The position numbers and the translations under genes were made by a program. The notes beneath the pieces were generated by a model. That model was given only the letters and a program-made list of their open reading frames with translations, searched no databases and was not told the origin of the DNA. This document shows positions 32,181 through 43,427 of a stretch of DNA of 64,000 bases, piece after piece. This stretch comes from Montifringilla adamsi (lineage: Eukaryota > Chordata > Aves > Passeriformes > Passeridae): NCBI GenBank assembly GCA_017590115.1, contig JAGGNK010006604.1, forward strand, positions 62,001-126,000, given 5' to 3'. Position 1 is the stretch's first letter. Each line of letters begins with the position of its first letter.

Positions 32181-32469
32181 CTTCCCTCGTTTCCTCTGGG
32201 ACACAGAGCAAACCCCCTGCTCCTGCAGCTGCAGAAGTTCCTGGAACACAGCCCCTGGGGCCCAGGGCTTGGAAAGGGCTGAGACTGCTGCCCAGCCCTG
32301 TTCCTGCTCTCCTGTGATTTCTTGGGTCTCATCATTTATTCCCAGTGCCAGGGGAAGCCCAATGCCCTCGGACAGAATGGTTTTGCTTTGGCCTCACTCA
32401 TTTCTCCCAAAGCAGAGGTTGATCCTAATCAACAGATACCAAGCTGGGGAAGATTTTACAGGGAAACCT

Positions 32470-32945
32470 AAAGGTTCTTCCAGGATAACTCCTTGTGTGA
32501 TCCTGGGATAACTGCCTCTGTGCTTCCAGGATAACTCCCTCGGTGCTCCCAGGATAACTCCCTGTGTGATCTCCTGATAGGTCCCTGTGTGATCCCAGGA
32601 TAACTCCCTTGGTGCTCCCAGGATAACTCCCTGTGTGATCCCAGGATAACTCCCTGTGTGATCCCAGGATAACTCCCTGTGTGATCTCCTGATAGCTCCC
32701 TGTGTGATCCCAGGATAACTCCCTGTGTGATCCCAGGATAACTCCCTGTGTGATCTCCTGATAACTCCCTTGGTGCTCCCAGGATAACTCCCTGTGTGAT
32801 CCCAGGATAACTCCCTGTGTGATCCCAGGATAACTCCTCGTGTGATCCCAGGACAGCTCCCTGTGTGATCCTGGCTTAACTGCCCCTGTGCTCCCAGGAT
32901 AACTCCCTGTGTGATCTCCTGACAGCTCCCTGTGTGCTCCAGGAA
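32470..32945. repeat. 23/24-bp minisatellite, about 20 copies
   Basis: GTGATCCCAGGATAACTCCC followed by TGT is the main unit. Variants are GTGATCTCCTGATAACTCCC, GGTGCTCCCAGGATAACTCC and GTGATCCTGGCTTAACTGCC. Runs of variants repeat in the same order (CCAGG, CCAGG, CTCCTG), pointing to a roughly 70-bp higher-order unit in the middle. Confidence 0.93.
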
Positions 32946-33109
32946 CCCTCTGGAGCAGGAGAGGCTGTCCCAGTCCCTCACAGCAGTGACCTCAGGGTCC
33001 CATGGGCACAAAGGGGTGTCAGGGAGTCCCTGCAGCCAGGCAGGCACTGAGGGGCTGCAGGATCAGCCCTGCCAGAGCACTGACCCCCACCTGTCCCCAG
33101 CCCAGAGCT

Positions 33110-33290
33110 CTGAGTGCCACCTCCAGGAGTGCCTGGGACACCTCCAGGATGGGCACTCCAACCCTCCCTGGGCAGTGCCAAGCCCTGACCCCTTTCCATG
33201 GGGAAATTCCTGCTGTGCCCACCCTGAGCTGCCCTGGCCCAGCCTGGGGCTGTTCCCTCTGCTCCTGTCCCTGTGTCCCTGCATGTGCCC
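33110..33290 (-). mobile_element. CR1 LINE fragment, deeper 3' region
   Basis: Antisense: GGGACACCTCCAGGATGGGC, ACTCCAACCCTCCCTGGGCA, TTTCCATGGGGAAATTCCTG, GGCTGTTCCCTCTGCTCCTG. The same segment occurs at 41255. Confidence 0.85.
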
Positions 33291-33469
33291 CAGACCGAGC
33301 CTGAGGGTCCTGAGGCCTCTCACCAGGGTCACAAAAATGACTCCATGATATTTTAATAAAACACACACACTGAGCTCGGAGCTCCAGCCCAACATTCCTG
33401 CAGGATTCCTGCAGGATTCCTGTGGGTAAGGACAATTGGTCTGGGAGGTGGCTCACTCTGTTATTTCTA

Positions 33470-33860
33470 AGGGATTTCCACGTGCCACACGGATTAATAG
33501 GGATTGCCAGTTCAATTCTTCTCCTCTATATTCATTGCTTTATTACTCATAAAAATGCAAAAGAAAATGTTAATGATGATTGCACCAAAGACTAATAAGT
33601 TAAAGCCTTAGGTTATACTTTGCATTTCTGAAGATATAAATGCAATTGCTTAATAATTATGCATATTTTTAACTATTGAGTTATTATTTCTCTATATGCT
33701 TGTAGTTAGCCTAATTAATTTTAAGCTCCTGTTGATGTATTTTATACATGCAATTAATTTCCAACTTGTTTTTTTTAGCCCTTGCATGGGGGCATTAATT
33801 ATTAGGGAGACAATCAAAACCAAGAATTGTTCACCCTGGAACAATACAATAAATATTAAA
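33470..33860. promoter_or_regulatory. AT-rich, repeat-free block: candidate conserved element
   Basis: Contains GCTTAATAATTATGCATATT, AACTATTGAGTTATTATTTC, CTAATTAATTTTAAGCTCC and GGGGGCATTAATTATTAGGG. The density of TAATTA/ATTAATTA words (homeodomain cores) is high. Purely compositional. Confidence 0.35.
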
Positions 33861-33897
33861 TCCGTGTGAAAAGTGACACCAGAGCTCTGCAGTGCTG

Positions 33898-33926
33898 GGG
33901 GAAGGGAAGGGAAGGGAAGGGAAGCC
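33898..33926. repeat. (GGGAA)n microsatellite, G-quadruplex motif
   Basis: GGGGGAAGGGAAGGGAAGGG continuing AAGGGAAG: five G-tracts of three or more separated by AA on the plus strand. Confidence 0.9.
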
Positions 33927-34109
33927 TGGGCTGGCCCAGCCCTTTCTCCTGCAGCCTCAGCCCTGAGGTCAGCCGCAACGTGTGCTCCATGGAAAATTCC
34001 TGTCCTGTTCCTGAGGCACAGCCCCCTTCTGCTGCTGAGCTCAGGAACCAAGAGACTTTTCCAGGAAAAATTATCTGGACATCAGAGAACCCAAACCAGC
34101 TTCTGTGCA

Positions 34110-34172
34110 GAGGGTTCACAGAACACCAGAAGCCCCAATGGTTTGGGTGGGAAGGGACTTGACAGCCCAGTC
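34110..34172 (-). mobile_element. CR1 LINE 3' stub
   Basis: ACAGAACACCAGAAGCCCCA, ATGGTTTGGGTGGGAAGGGA, CTTGACAGCCCAG: antisense terminus, cut off after about 60 bp by a CATCC microsatellite. Confidence 0.75.
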
Positions 34173-34264
34173 CATCCCATCCCATCCCATTATCCCAGTC
34201 CATGCCGGTCCCTCCCATCCCACTCCATCCCATTGTCCCATCCCATCCCATTATCCCATCCCAG
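34173..34264. repeat. (CATCC)n-type microsatellite
   Basis: TCCATCCCATCCCATCCCAT, interrupted by TATCCCAG and GTCCATGCCGGTCCCTCC, then further CATCC units. Confidence 0.9.
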
Positions 34265-35152
34265 GAGCTCCTCTCCCTCGGGGTCTGTAGTGGGGGGTCC
34301 CAGGGCAGGGAGGAGAGGCAGGAGCAGTTTTATTCTGAGCTGCTGGAGGAGCCTGAGCCTGCCTGAGGGGCTGGAGGGTGTTTAAGCCTGGCTCAACAGC
34401 CCAGTGCTCCATTTTCCCCATCCAGCACGTGGAAAGACGGAGCAGCCACTGGAATAACGGGCCCAGGAAAAGCTGCACGGGCTCAGGGCTGAGAGCAGGG
34501 AGCTGCACACCCAGGAGCCATCGGGAAGGGATGCTGTGGCACAGGAAATCTGCGTTTCTCTCCACAAATTAGCGACTCTTCAGGAAACGTGGGGAATGAA
34601 TTAGGCAAATTTTAGACTCACCCCCCGTGCCCACCTTGGAATTTAAGGCTTTGAAACAATTTTAAAAGCTGGAGGAAGGTAGGAAGGAGGATAATACAAA
34701 GGGCAACAGACTAATGGGACATTTTTATTTCATAAAGAGCTTTCTACATGAAGGAAATCCAAAAGAAGAAGAGAATGCAACAGAGCTCATCCCTTTGATG
34801 AAACATTAAAATAGCACAACCACAGAAATTGGAGGGAGAAAATGGTGATTTGGTGGCTCAAGCATCTGGCGGTATTGTTTAAGTGGAAAATGGCATTCCA
34901 TTCAGGAATAAGGAACTGGAAACATCGGGCTGAAATGGTTCAGAAACAAAGCATGAGAATAACCATTCATTTAATTAATGATCTCAACATTAAATCTGAA
35001 AGGCTTCTGAGGGAAGCTGCGATGTGGGATAAAAAAATCCCCATTTATAGAGCAGAGAATTGGGATGTCACTGGGAAGTGGCACTTTGAGGTCGGGATCC
35101 CTGCAGGAGGAGTTGTGTAGGGTCTGGTCCCACCCAGGGAAGGCCAGGAGCC

Positions 35153-35905
35153 TCTTTCAGAGTCCTGTGAACGTTTTGAACTTGGTTCTAATGAACAGCA
35201 GGGTGGGAGAGGCAGAGAAAGCTCCAATTCATGGAGGTTTTTCCTGCACGTGTTCCTTTCCCACTGACTTTCTGCAGCAGCTGGATCCAGTCCACCCCAG
35301 CACAGCTGGATCCAGTCCATCAGCACAGCTGGATCCAGTCCATCCCAGCACAGCTGGATCCAGTCCATCAGCACAGCTGGATCCAGTCCATCCCAGCACA
35401 GCTGGATCCAGTCCATCAGCACAGCTGGATCCAGTCCATCCCAGCACAGCTGGATCCAGTCCATCCCAGCACAGCTGGATCCAGCTTTCAGAGTCCTGTG
35501 AACGTTTTGAACTTGGTTCTAATGAACAGCAGTGTGGGAGAGGCAGAGAAAGCTCCAATTCACGGAGGTTTTTCCTGCACGTGTTCCTTTCCCACTGACT
35601 TTCTGCAGCAGCTGGATCCAGTCCACCCCAGCACAGCTGGATCCAGTCCATCAGCACAGCTGGATCCAGTCCATCCCAGCACAGCTGGATCCAGTCCATC
35701 AGCACAGCTGGATCCAGTCCATCCCAGCACAGCTGGATCCAGTCCATCAGCACAGCTGGATCCAGTCCACCAGCACAGCTGGATCCAGTCCATCCCAGCA
35801 CAGCTGGATCCATTCCATCCCCACACAGCTGGATCCAGTCCATCCCCGCACAGCTGGATCCATTCCATCCCCACACAGCTGGATCCAGTCCATCCCCGCA
35901 CAGCT
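35153..35905. repeat. Higher-order repeat: unique segment plus 22/25-bp minisatellite, duplicated
   Basis: A 125-bp segment from CTTTCAGAGTCCTGTGAACG to CTTTCTGCAGCAGCTGG occurs at about 35155 and again at about 35489, differing by only a few bases (AGGGTGGG/AGTGTGGG, CATGG/CACGG). Each copy is followed by alternating units CAGCTGGATCCAGTCCATCA (plus GCA, 22 bp) and the 25-bp form with CATCCCAGCA. In the second copy the array drifts to CCATTCCATCCCCACA. GGATCC occurs in every unit. Confidence 0.95.
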
Positions 35906-36227
35906 GAGCAGCCTGGGCTGAGGGAGCTGTCCCTGCCCAGGGCTGGGCTGGAGTGAGAGCAGATTTAAGGTCCCTTCCACCCCAACCCACTCTGGGACTG
36001 CACGAATTACAAATCAGCATTTTTGCAGGTAGCCTGTAGTTCAGTGAGCATTTACCACTTCATTAATTTCACTCTCCCACTGTTTATTCACACTCACACG
36101 TCCAAACCTTGGAAGGAAGCCTTAGCACTGTGAATCCTTCCCGAGGAGAGGAAAGCAGCCTCCTCCTCCTCCTGCCCAGCACAAAAACCCAGCTCCACCA
36201 ACTCCCTGCTCTCTGCATGGCTCGCCA

Positions 36228-36330
36228 GAAAAAAAAAAAAAAAGGAAAAAAAAATCAGAAAAGAATTCACAGAACCTCTGAGGCTGGAAAAGACCTCCAG
36301 GATCTCAGGGTGGGATGGGCTGGGCTTGGA
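36228..36330 (-). mobile_element. Poly(A)-like tract followed by CR1 3' stub
   Basis: An A-rich tract (36229-36253) precedes AATTCACAGAACCTCTGAGG, CTGGAAAAGACCTCCAGGAT. The A-rich tract is not the tail of this CR1, which ends in antisense here. Confidence 0.6.
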
Positions 36331-36559
36331 GCTCCTTCCCAAGCCCAGCCACCCTGGGACACCCGCGGATGAGCTCCTTGAGCACCCGCAGCTCCTCTGC
36401 CCTCTCCCCAGCTCTGTGGCTGAGCACTGCTCCAGAGCTGCTGCCCAGTTTGCCTGCAGCCCTCACCAGGGTGGTTTTCAGCTCCAGCAGCACCAGTATC
36501 CTGTGCTCTCCCACCACCCACGTGGGATGGGATGGATAAAGTGATATTTACCCCACGGA

Positions 36560-37620
36560 AGCAGCAATCCAATGATTCATCCCAGAAATGTTTTCTAATC
36601 TAACAAATTTAATCCCTTGCTGTTTGCAAATCAGCTCCCAGCCCTGGCATCCCTGCAGGACAGCAGAGCACACCCCCTCCCACGGGAGCCCCTGGCCAGC
36701 AGAGCCTGCACTGGACTTCTGCAGGGGAGCAGAGATGAGGAAAATCCAGGATTTTTTACTGTTTAAGGGAAGGCTTTCCTTTCCCCCCAGACCTTTACAA
36801 TCTCCTAAGGAAGAGCAGCCTTTCCATGTAGGGTTTGTGTGCCACTGTGCTTCTCCTGCCCAGGGCAGGGCAGGCATTCCAGCAGAGAACAATGAGCTTT
36901 AACAAAAATAATAACAATGAAACTCTTCCTACAGCAATATCTGGGAAATCATTAATTGAAAAGATCACCAGCAGTAAAAACTGCAAACATCAGAGGCCTT
37001 CGCTTGCTTTTCCCCTTCCTCTCTTCCCCTTTCCTCTCTTTTCCTTTTCCTCTCTTACCCTAAATTCTGTTTCTATTTAATTCCCTGCACATCCCAGCAG
37101 CATTTCCTGAAATGTAATTTTTAAAATCTATGCACAGAACCAATTATTTTTAGCAATTAATAGTAACGCTGCAGCACAACTAAAGTAAGCATAACAGTCA
37201 TTAAATGAAAGTGACTTTTGCTCTTTTTACCTTGCCGTGGCTTGGAAAAGTATTGATGAAACCATAGCAGAGAATTCTCCTATATTTAAATTTGGAAGAT
37301 TGGAAAAAAGCACAGTTTCTTTTTTAACTGATGATTGTAATCAGAAATTCCCCACACAACAAGCATAAAAAATAGATTTTAATGTTAACTGTCATACATG
37401 GCTGAGGGCACTTTATTATTTTTCCAATGATTATTAATGGGGATGATCTTCTGTAATTTGTAAGTATGGAAAAATATAGTCTCACCCAGCTTCCCTCAAG
37501 TTTTTAATCCTCTTTTTTTAATGCCTCCCACTTTCCCAGCTCTCTAGTCTATTATTCCACCATAATTAAAACAGAGATCCATTAATCTTTGTAAAAAACA
37601 GTTCTTCCCCTTGCTTAATT
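36560..37620. other. Unique intron, AT-rich from about 37080
   Basis: No gene. A pyrimidine-rich tract (CCCCTTCCTCTCTTCCCCTT and on) runs at 37010-37060. From 37080 the sequence is low in GC with TAGCAATTAATAGTAACG, ATTATTAATGGGGATG and similar words, and is a further candidate conserved block. Confidence 0.3.
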
Positions 37621-37694
37621 AAAACTGCACAGGGGCTCTGCTCCAGGAGCCTCCACGGGCTGGGATCCCACCTGGCTGCCCTGCAGGACAGGGA

Positions 37695-37750
37695 CTGCCT
37701 GGAACTGCCTGGAATTGCCTGGAATTGCTTGGAATTGCCTGGAATGCTCC
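37695..37750. repeat. 11-bp repeat CTGGAATTGC, 5-6 copies
   Basis: CTGGAACTGC twice, then CTGGAATTGC/TTGGAATTGC, ending CTGGAATGC. Confidence 0.85.
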
Positions 37751-37865
37751 CCAGCCTTGCTCCAGAAACCCCAGCAGTGGGGACATCCTGTGTCCAAGGA
37801 GCCTGGGACCCTCCCTGGGCAGCAGCTGGAACGTGTTGGGCAGTGCTTGGGAGGAGAAAAATCTC

Positions 37866-38100
37866 AGATTTCTGCAATGCTTTGGGTTGGGAGGGATCTC
37901 AAATCCCACCCAGTGCCACCCCTGCCATGGCAGGGACACTGCCACTGTGCCAGGTGCTCCAGCCCCAGTGTCCAGCCTGGCCTTGGGCACTGCCAGGGAT
38001 CCAGGGGCAGCCACAGCTGCTCTGAGCACCCTGTGCCAGGGCTGCCCACCCTGCCAGGGAAGGATTTGTCCCTAATCTCCAGTCTAACCCTGCCTTCCTT
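37866..38100 (-). mobile_element. CR1 LINE 3' fragment
   Basis: Antisense: GCAATGCTTTGGGTTGGGAG, GGATCTCAAATCCCACCCAG, full core, GCAGCCACAGCTGCTCTGAG, ending near TCTCCAGTCTAACCCTGCC. Confidence 0.92.
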
Positions 38101-38324
38101 CAGTTTAAAGTCATTTACATTATTGGTCCTTTTGCTTTTGTGCTCAGAATTTGCTTTTTTCACATCTGCTGTAGCTCCAAGCCTGTAATTCTGCACAGAG
38201 ACTGGCCCTGCTGCTCACTCCCCTCCCGGGTGTGGATTTTATTTACAGAATTTATTTTCTCACATCAGTCCCTGGCGGAGCTGAGGCCTCGCTGGCCGCG
38301 GTGGGAGCAGCGCAGGCCCAGCCC

Positions 38325-38570
38325 TGGCTGTCCCCACAGCCCTGGCTGTCCCCACAGCCCAGCCCTGGCTGTCCCCACAGCCCTGGCTGTCCCCACAGCC
38401 CAGCCCTGGCTGTCCCCCCATCCCTGGCTGTCCCCACAGCGCAGCCCAGGATGTCCCCACAGCCCAGCCCTGGCTGTCCCCACAGTCCTGGCTGTCCCCA
38501 CAGCCCAGCCCAGGCTGTCCCCACAGCCCTGGCTGTCCCCACAGCCCAGCCCTGGCTGTCCCCCCAGTGC
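38325..38570. repeat. 18/23-bp minisatellite, about 12 copies
   Basis: CTGGCTGTCCCCACAGCC (18 bp), with or without an extra CAGCC (23 bp). Variants include CCCCCCATCC and CAGGATGTCC. Confidence 0.93.
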
Positions 38571-38780
38571 AGAGCTGCTGCTGCCCTGATTTCACCTTTC
38601 CTGGGGAATTTCAGCTGTGCCAAGCCCTGGGAGAGAGACCCAGAGCAAAGGCGGGTCACGGGAGGGGACGGGCACAGAACCCTGAGGGCAGGGCAGAGGA
38701 AGGGAAACTGGTCACCAAAAGCATTTCACAGGGTTAAAAAACCCCAGTCCTAGGAACCTTTCTCTCCCCCAGCAATGATA

Positions 38781-38868
38781 AACACCATTTACCAGTAACA
38801 CCATTTACCAGTAACACCATTTACCAGTAACACCACTTACCAGTAACAGCATTTACCAGTAACACCGT
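38781..38868. repeat. 17-bp repeat CACCATTTACCAGTAA, 5-6 copies
   Basis: AACACCATTTACCAGTAACA repeated, with variants CACCACTTACC and CAGCATTTACC. Confidence 0.9.
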
Positions 38869-39076
38869 TCATGGTGAGAGATGAAATGTCAGCTCAGCAC
38901 ACAAACCCCAGCCCCACAGAGCCGGCCTGGAATGGCTGCCAAAGGAGGGATGTGAGCAGGGACGTGTCTGAGCCAGGCTTTAGATCAGAGCCCAGAGCTC
39001 TGCCTGGGCTCTCAAGCAGGCCCAGCCTCGCCGATGCCGTGCTGCCCTCCTGGGGTGCCCAGGAGCGAGCACCTGG

Positions 39077-39104
39077 CAGGGGACAGGGACAGGGACAGGG
39101 ACAG
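39077..39104. repeat. (GGGACA)n microsatellite, G-quadruplex motif
   Basis: GGGGACAGGGACAGGGACAG continuing GGACAG: four G3 tracts with ACA loops on the plus strand. Confidence 0.9.
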
Positions 39105-39856
39105 CAGTGCCTGGGACAGCAGCAGTGAGCACACCCCTCCTGCCCCCTGCTGCTCCCAGAACCCCAAACCCCGGGAATCCTGCCCTGCCTGCGGTGGCAC
39201 CGGGCCCTGAGCGGAAGCAGCGCCCAGGATCGCACAGGGATTCCGGCCTGTGCCCCGCACAGCCCCAGCTGGCAGCAAGCTGCCTTTCCTGCGGGCCCTG
39301 CAAACACCCCGGGCTCTCTCTGGTGCCCTGCACCACCCCTCCAGCCCAGCCCTGCTCCCAGCATCATTCCGGCACTGCTGATCCATGGATTTCTGCACAA
39401 GGAGCAGGCAGCAGGACGAGGGTTTCACCTGGGACAGCAGGGGTGCTGTGCCAGCCCGGTGCTAGCTCCTCAGTAATTAGCATCATTAACATCCCCCCTG
39501 CTCCTCAGCGCTGCTCCCCGAGCCCAGGGATTGTTCACTGGCCAGGGAACCCAGATTGCTGTGGGGGGGACAGGGGACAGCAGCACAGGACACAGGGACA
39601 CTCCAGGGCATCTCCCGCTGCTGGGTTCATGATCCCATCTCCGGGAAATCTGTCTGCAGATAACCAGGGATTAACCCCTCAATCTGAAACTCTCCAAGCA
39701 GAGAACCAGCTGAATATTAGTAATTAAGAGCAAAAGTCCCTCTGCAGGATTTGAAACGTAATTTCCCCTACAGCTGACGCCACGTGACCTTTAATCTCTG
39801 TGGGTTCCTCCCTCAGCACCTGCCAGTCCACCCAAACCAGGAGAGAGCCCATTTTC

Positions 39857-40113
39857 CCAGGGGTTTCCACATTCCCAGGGGTTTCCACATTCCCAGGGGT
39901 TTCCCATGCCCTTAGTGGGTGTTTACCTCCTGCCACCAGGAAATGGATTTTTCCCTATGTCAAGGACAGAGAAACTGCTGCTGCCACAACCACATTCCCA
40001 GGGGTTTCCTGGCACACAACCCCCAGCCATGCCCTTAGTGGGTGTTTACCTCCTGCCACCAGGAAATGGATTTTTCCCTATGTCAAGGACAGAGAAACTG
40101 CTGCTGCCACAAC
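39857..40113. repeat. 123-bp tandem duplication next to a 17-bp repeat
   Basis: ATTCCCAGGGGTTTCCAC occurs three times from 39857 and again before the second large copy. CATGCCCTTAGTGGGTGTTT starts at 39905 and again at 40028. The shared 86 bp, through GAGAAACTGCTGCTGCCACA, look identical. Confidence 0.93.
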
Positions 40114-40229
40114 TGCAATACATTTGTTTGGTTTTAGTTATACAAAAATATCCCCCCCATCCCACCCTCCGCCCTTTCACAGGTGTATTTTCATACTAAA
40201 ATGGACACAACACTGCAGTGTAAAGCTCA

Positions 40230-40660
40230 GAATTTTCAGTCATTAATCACTTCCTTCGTGGGAGCTCATATTATTTTCTTTTGAAGGCTCAGAAATAATA
40301 TCCCACACCACTGTTGGTGTGAGAGCCTTGGTTTCAGCTTTAGAGAGCAACTCCCAAATTCATCACATTATTTGAAATATTAAAAAGGGTCTGGCTGCTG
40401 CATTTGATATTTATTAATTCCTGGAGATTTATGCTAGAGAAACACTGACTTCCAGAAATTACAAAGAAGACATTACCAATGCAGAGAGGTAAGGAAACAA
40501 TGCACGACATGGCTTTGACTTTTGGTTTTGCACTGTTCCTCAGGAAAGGGGTCTTGGTAAATTTGGGAACTGATTGTGTTTATTTTATAGGACTACCAAA
40601 GTCAGAGTTTTTTCTGACTCTTTTTTACCACACAACACTGAAACACAAATTAAAGGAATA
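40230..40660. other. Unique intron, AT-rich
   Basis: Contains AGAAATAATATCCCACACCA, GAAATATTAAAAAGGG and TTTGATATTTATTAATTCC. No repeat or gene seen. Confidence 0.3.
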
Positions 40661-41089
40661 AAAAGCACCATAAGCTCTGAGAGCAAAGCAAGGCTAAGGT
40701 CTGGAGAATGAGAAAACATTTCCTGTTACTCCCCAAATTTCCAATATTTCCAATCAGTGTGTTGCTGAGAGGTTCTAGCATCCCGGAATGTCCAGCTGGA
40801 TTAGAGCTGTCAGTAAACACCTTCATTTCAGTTTGGAACGCGCACATTGGTCCTTATTTCTAATTCTCAGAGGAAGCCCAGGCGTCCTCCCCAGGCAGTG
40901 GCTGTGCCCAAACCCCAGGGTTTGCAGGGCAGGCTGTGCCAGAGCCCTGCCCTGCTCAGGGGGGGCAGGATGGCCAGGGTGCCCCAAACCCTGAGAGTGC
41001 CCTGGCACAGCCCAGAGCTGCTCAGGACAAACCTGAACCTGCACCCGGGCTCTGCTGCTCTGGGAGATGGGACAGGGCAGCAGGGACAG

Positions 41090-41226
41090 CCAGGGAGGGG
41101 ACAGCAAAGGGAAGGGACAGCAAAGGGAAGGGACTGCAAAGGGGAAGGGACAGCAAAGGGAAGGGACAGCCAAGGGAGGGGACAGCCAAGGGAAGGGACT
41201 GCAAAGGGGAAGGGACTGCAAAGCTG
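41090..41226. repeat. 16-18 bp purine-rich array GGGACAGCAAAGGGAA, about 8 copies
   Basis: Variants are GGGACTGCAAAGGGGAA, GGGACAGCCAAGGGAG and GGGACAGCAAAGGGAA. The plus strand is almost all purine plus scattered C. Confidence 0.92.
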
Positions 41227-41254
41227 CCTCAGGCTGAGAGAGAAATGGTGAAGT

Positions 41255-41690
41255 GCAACATCCTTGGACACCTCCAGGGATGGGCACTCCAAACCTCCCT
41301 GGGCAGTGCCAGTGTCTGAGCCCCTATCCATGGGGAAATTCCTGCTGATGTCCAACCCAGTTCTCCCCTGACACAACTCAGGGCTGTTCCCTCTGCTCCT
41401 GTCCCTGTTCCCTGGAGCACAGCCCGACCCCCCGGCTGTCCCCTCCTGGCAGGAGCTGTGCAGAGCCACAAGGGCCCCCTGAGCCTCCTGTGCTCCAGGC
41501 TGAGCCCCTTCCCAGCTCCCTCAGGGATTCTCCAGCCCCTTCCCAGCTCCTCAGGGATTCTCCAGCCCCTTCCCAGCTCCCCCAGGGATTCTCCAGCCCC
41601 TTCCCAGCTCCCTCAGGGATTCTCCAGCCCCTTCCCAGCTCCCTCAGGGATTCTCCAGCCCCTTCCCAGCCCCGTTCCCTGCCCTGGACA
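41255..41690 (-). mobile_element. CR1 LINE fragment containing its own minisatellite
   Basis: Antisense deeper 3' region: GGACACCTCCAGGGATGGGC, TATCCATGGGGAAATTCCTG, GCACAGCCCGACCCCCCGGC, GTGCTCCAGGCTGAGCCCCT. The CR1 segment TTCCCAGCTCCCTCAG is then amplified (next feature). Confidence 0.88.
41505..41672. repeat. 31-bp minisatellite derived from CR1, about 5 copies
   Basis: CCCCTTCCCAGCTCCCTCAG followed by GGATTCTCCAG; starts at 41505, 41536, 41566, 41597 and 41628, and ends in a partial unit at 41659. One unit lacks a C (30 bp), one reads CCCCCAG. Confidence 0.93.
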
Positions 41691-41879
41691 CGCTCCAGCC
41701 CCTCAGGGTCAGTTTTGTCCTGAGGGACCCAGAGCTGGATCACGATTTAAGGGGTCTCAACAGTGCCAGCCCAGGAGGAGCTGCTCTCAGCAGAGTTGGG
41801 GTCTGCTCACCTCTTCTCTCCCAGGCTGCTGCTGCCCAGGCTCCAGGGATTTCTCAATATTCCCGTTCTTCCCCACGTT

Positions 41880-42400
41880 CTCCCTGAAAAGGCTTTTATC
41901 ACTATCAAAGCTTAATGAACAAAAGACCTTTCCAGATGCAAACAGGTTGGGTTTTCAATGTCCTCATAATAATATCTGCAGTGTGAGTGGGGAGGACAGA
42001 CAGGAGGGAGATAATTGTGTGCTGGGCCGTGTCCTTTATCGGATCAGCCTGGACCTGGGACCTTGTGATGCCAGGTGATGCCAACCCTGCCCCACAGCTC
42101 CTCCAGGCTGGTTTAAATAAAATAATAGAGTTAATGACAGAAACAAAACTACCTGGAGAGGTACAATTCATCACGGCGTGTTCCATGCCATTATCTTAAA
42201 AACATCCAGTGTAGTAATCACTTGAAGGAGTGATAACACATAATTGTGTGTTCTCCAAAATTATAGGTGAATGGGAGTTGCAACTAATGAGAGCCAAATA
42301 GCAGCTCAGGAGCTGCAGTGATTACAGCAGATGTGGTGATGAATGCATTTATTATTGGGCTATTGCAAAGCTTTTTATAGCAGAGGCAGCAGGTTTATAA
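41880..42400. other. Unique intron, AT-rich in its second half
   Basis: 42110-42390 is low-GC with AATAATAGAGTTAATGACAG and GAATGCATTTATTATTGGGC. No feature recognised. Confidence 0.3.
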
Positions 42401-43427
42401 ATAAATAACCAGCCCCAGAGGTACCACACGTCTGACCAAGCAGCTCCGCTCCCAGCCTGCAGCTCCTGGTGCAGAGACCTCCAAAGCTGGCTGAGAACAG
42501 CCCAGAGGAGTCCAGATCCCACCCAAACACTTCCCCCCATGGGGCCCACGCACTGCTGTGTCACTGCTGCCAGAGGATGTGCTGGAGCAGAACGGGAGGC
42601 TCTGGAGTGAGTGAGGTGCTGGTGTGTACAAAGCCCACCCCCTGTGCAGCAGCCTCTCCCCAGCAGTGTGAGCTGGGACCCCCGTGCTGCCCCTCAGCCC
42701 ATGGGAATCAGCCCCGAGCCAAGCAGGAGCAGCTCCTGTCCCCAGGCTCTGACAGCCCTGGTGCAGCAGATCCACGGCAGACCTCTGCTCTCTGGCAGGC
42801 AGAGCACATTCCCCACCAGTGTCCCCCCAGCAGGTCACTAGATAGCAATCTATGTCACACAGTGCTGCTGGCACACAATTGCATTTTTCTGCAATTCCGT
42901 TTTTGCCAGAATATTTCAGGAGCAATCTCCAACCCCTGGCGGAATGAAAACAAAATTTTAAAATACCAGAGGCTCTCATGAAATAGAATTCCTGCCCAAA
43001 GTCATGACTGAATGACTCCATTTGTCTCCCTTCTACCAGGCCTGATCCATGATTTCATCTGGGCTTATCTCCCGGAACATTTACTTTGTTGATATACCAC
43101 TGGTTGGAATATTAGTGATAAATAATAAAAGAAGGCAAATTTAATTGTGCTGCAGTCTTTCACCACAATGAATCTTTCAGGAGAATCACAATGATCTCTT
43201 GATTTACAAGAGCAGGAACTGGTTGTGGATGGATGATGTAAATACAGGGCTTTGGCACAGATGGCTCGGGCTGTGTTTGCCAGCAACAGTCAGATTTTTG
43301 GATCAACCTCCCAGCTGCTTGCTCCAGACTAATGCATTATTAACAACACTATTGAACAGCTCCCGGGGGGAAGATCCTGGTGGGAAGGAGGGAAGGAGCC
43401 CCCCTGGACCAGCCCGCAAGGGCAGCA

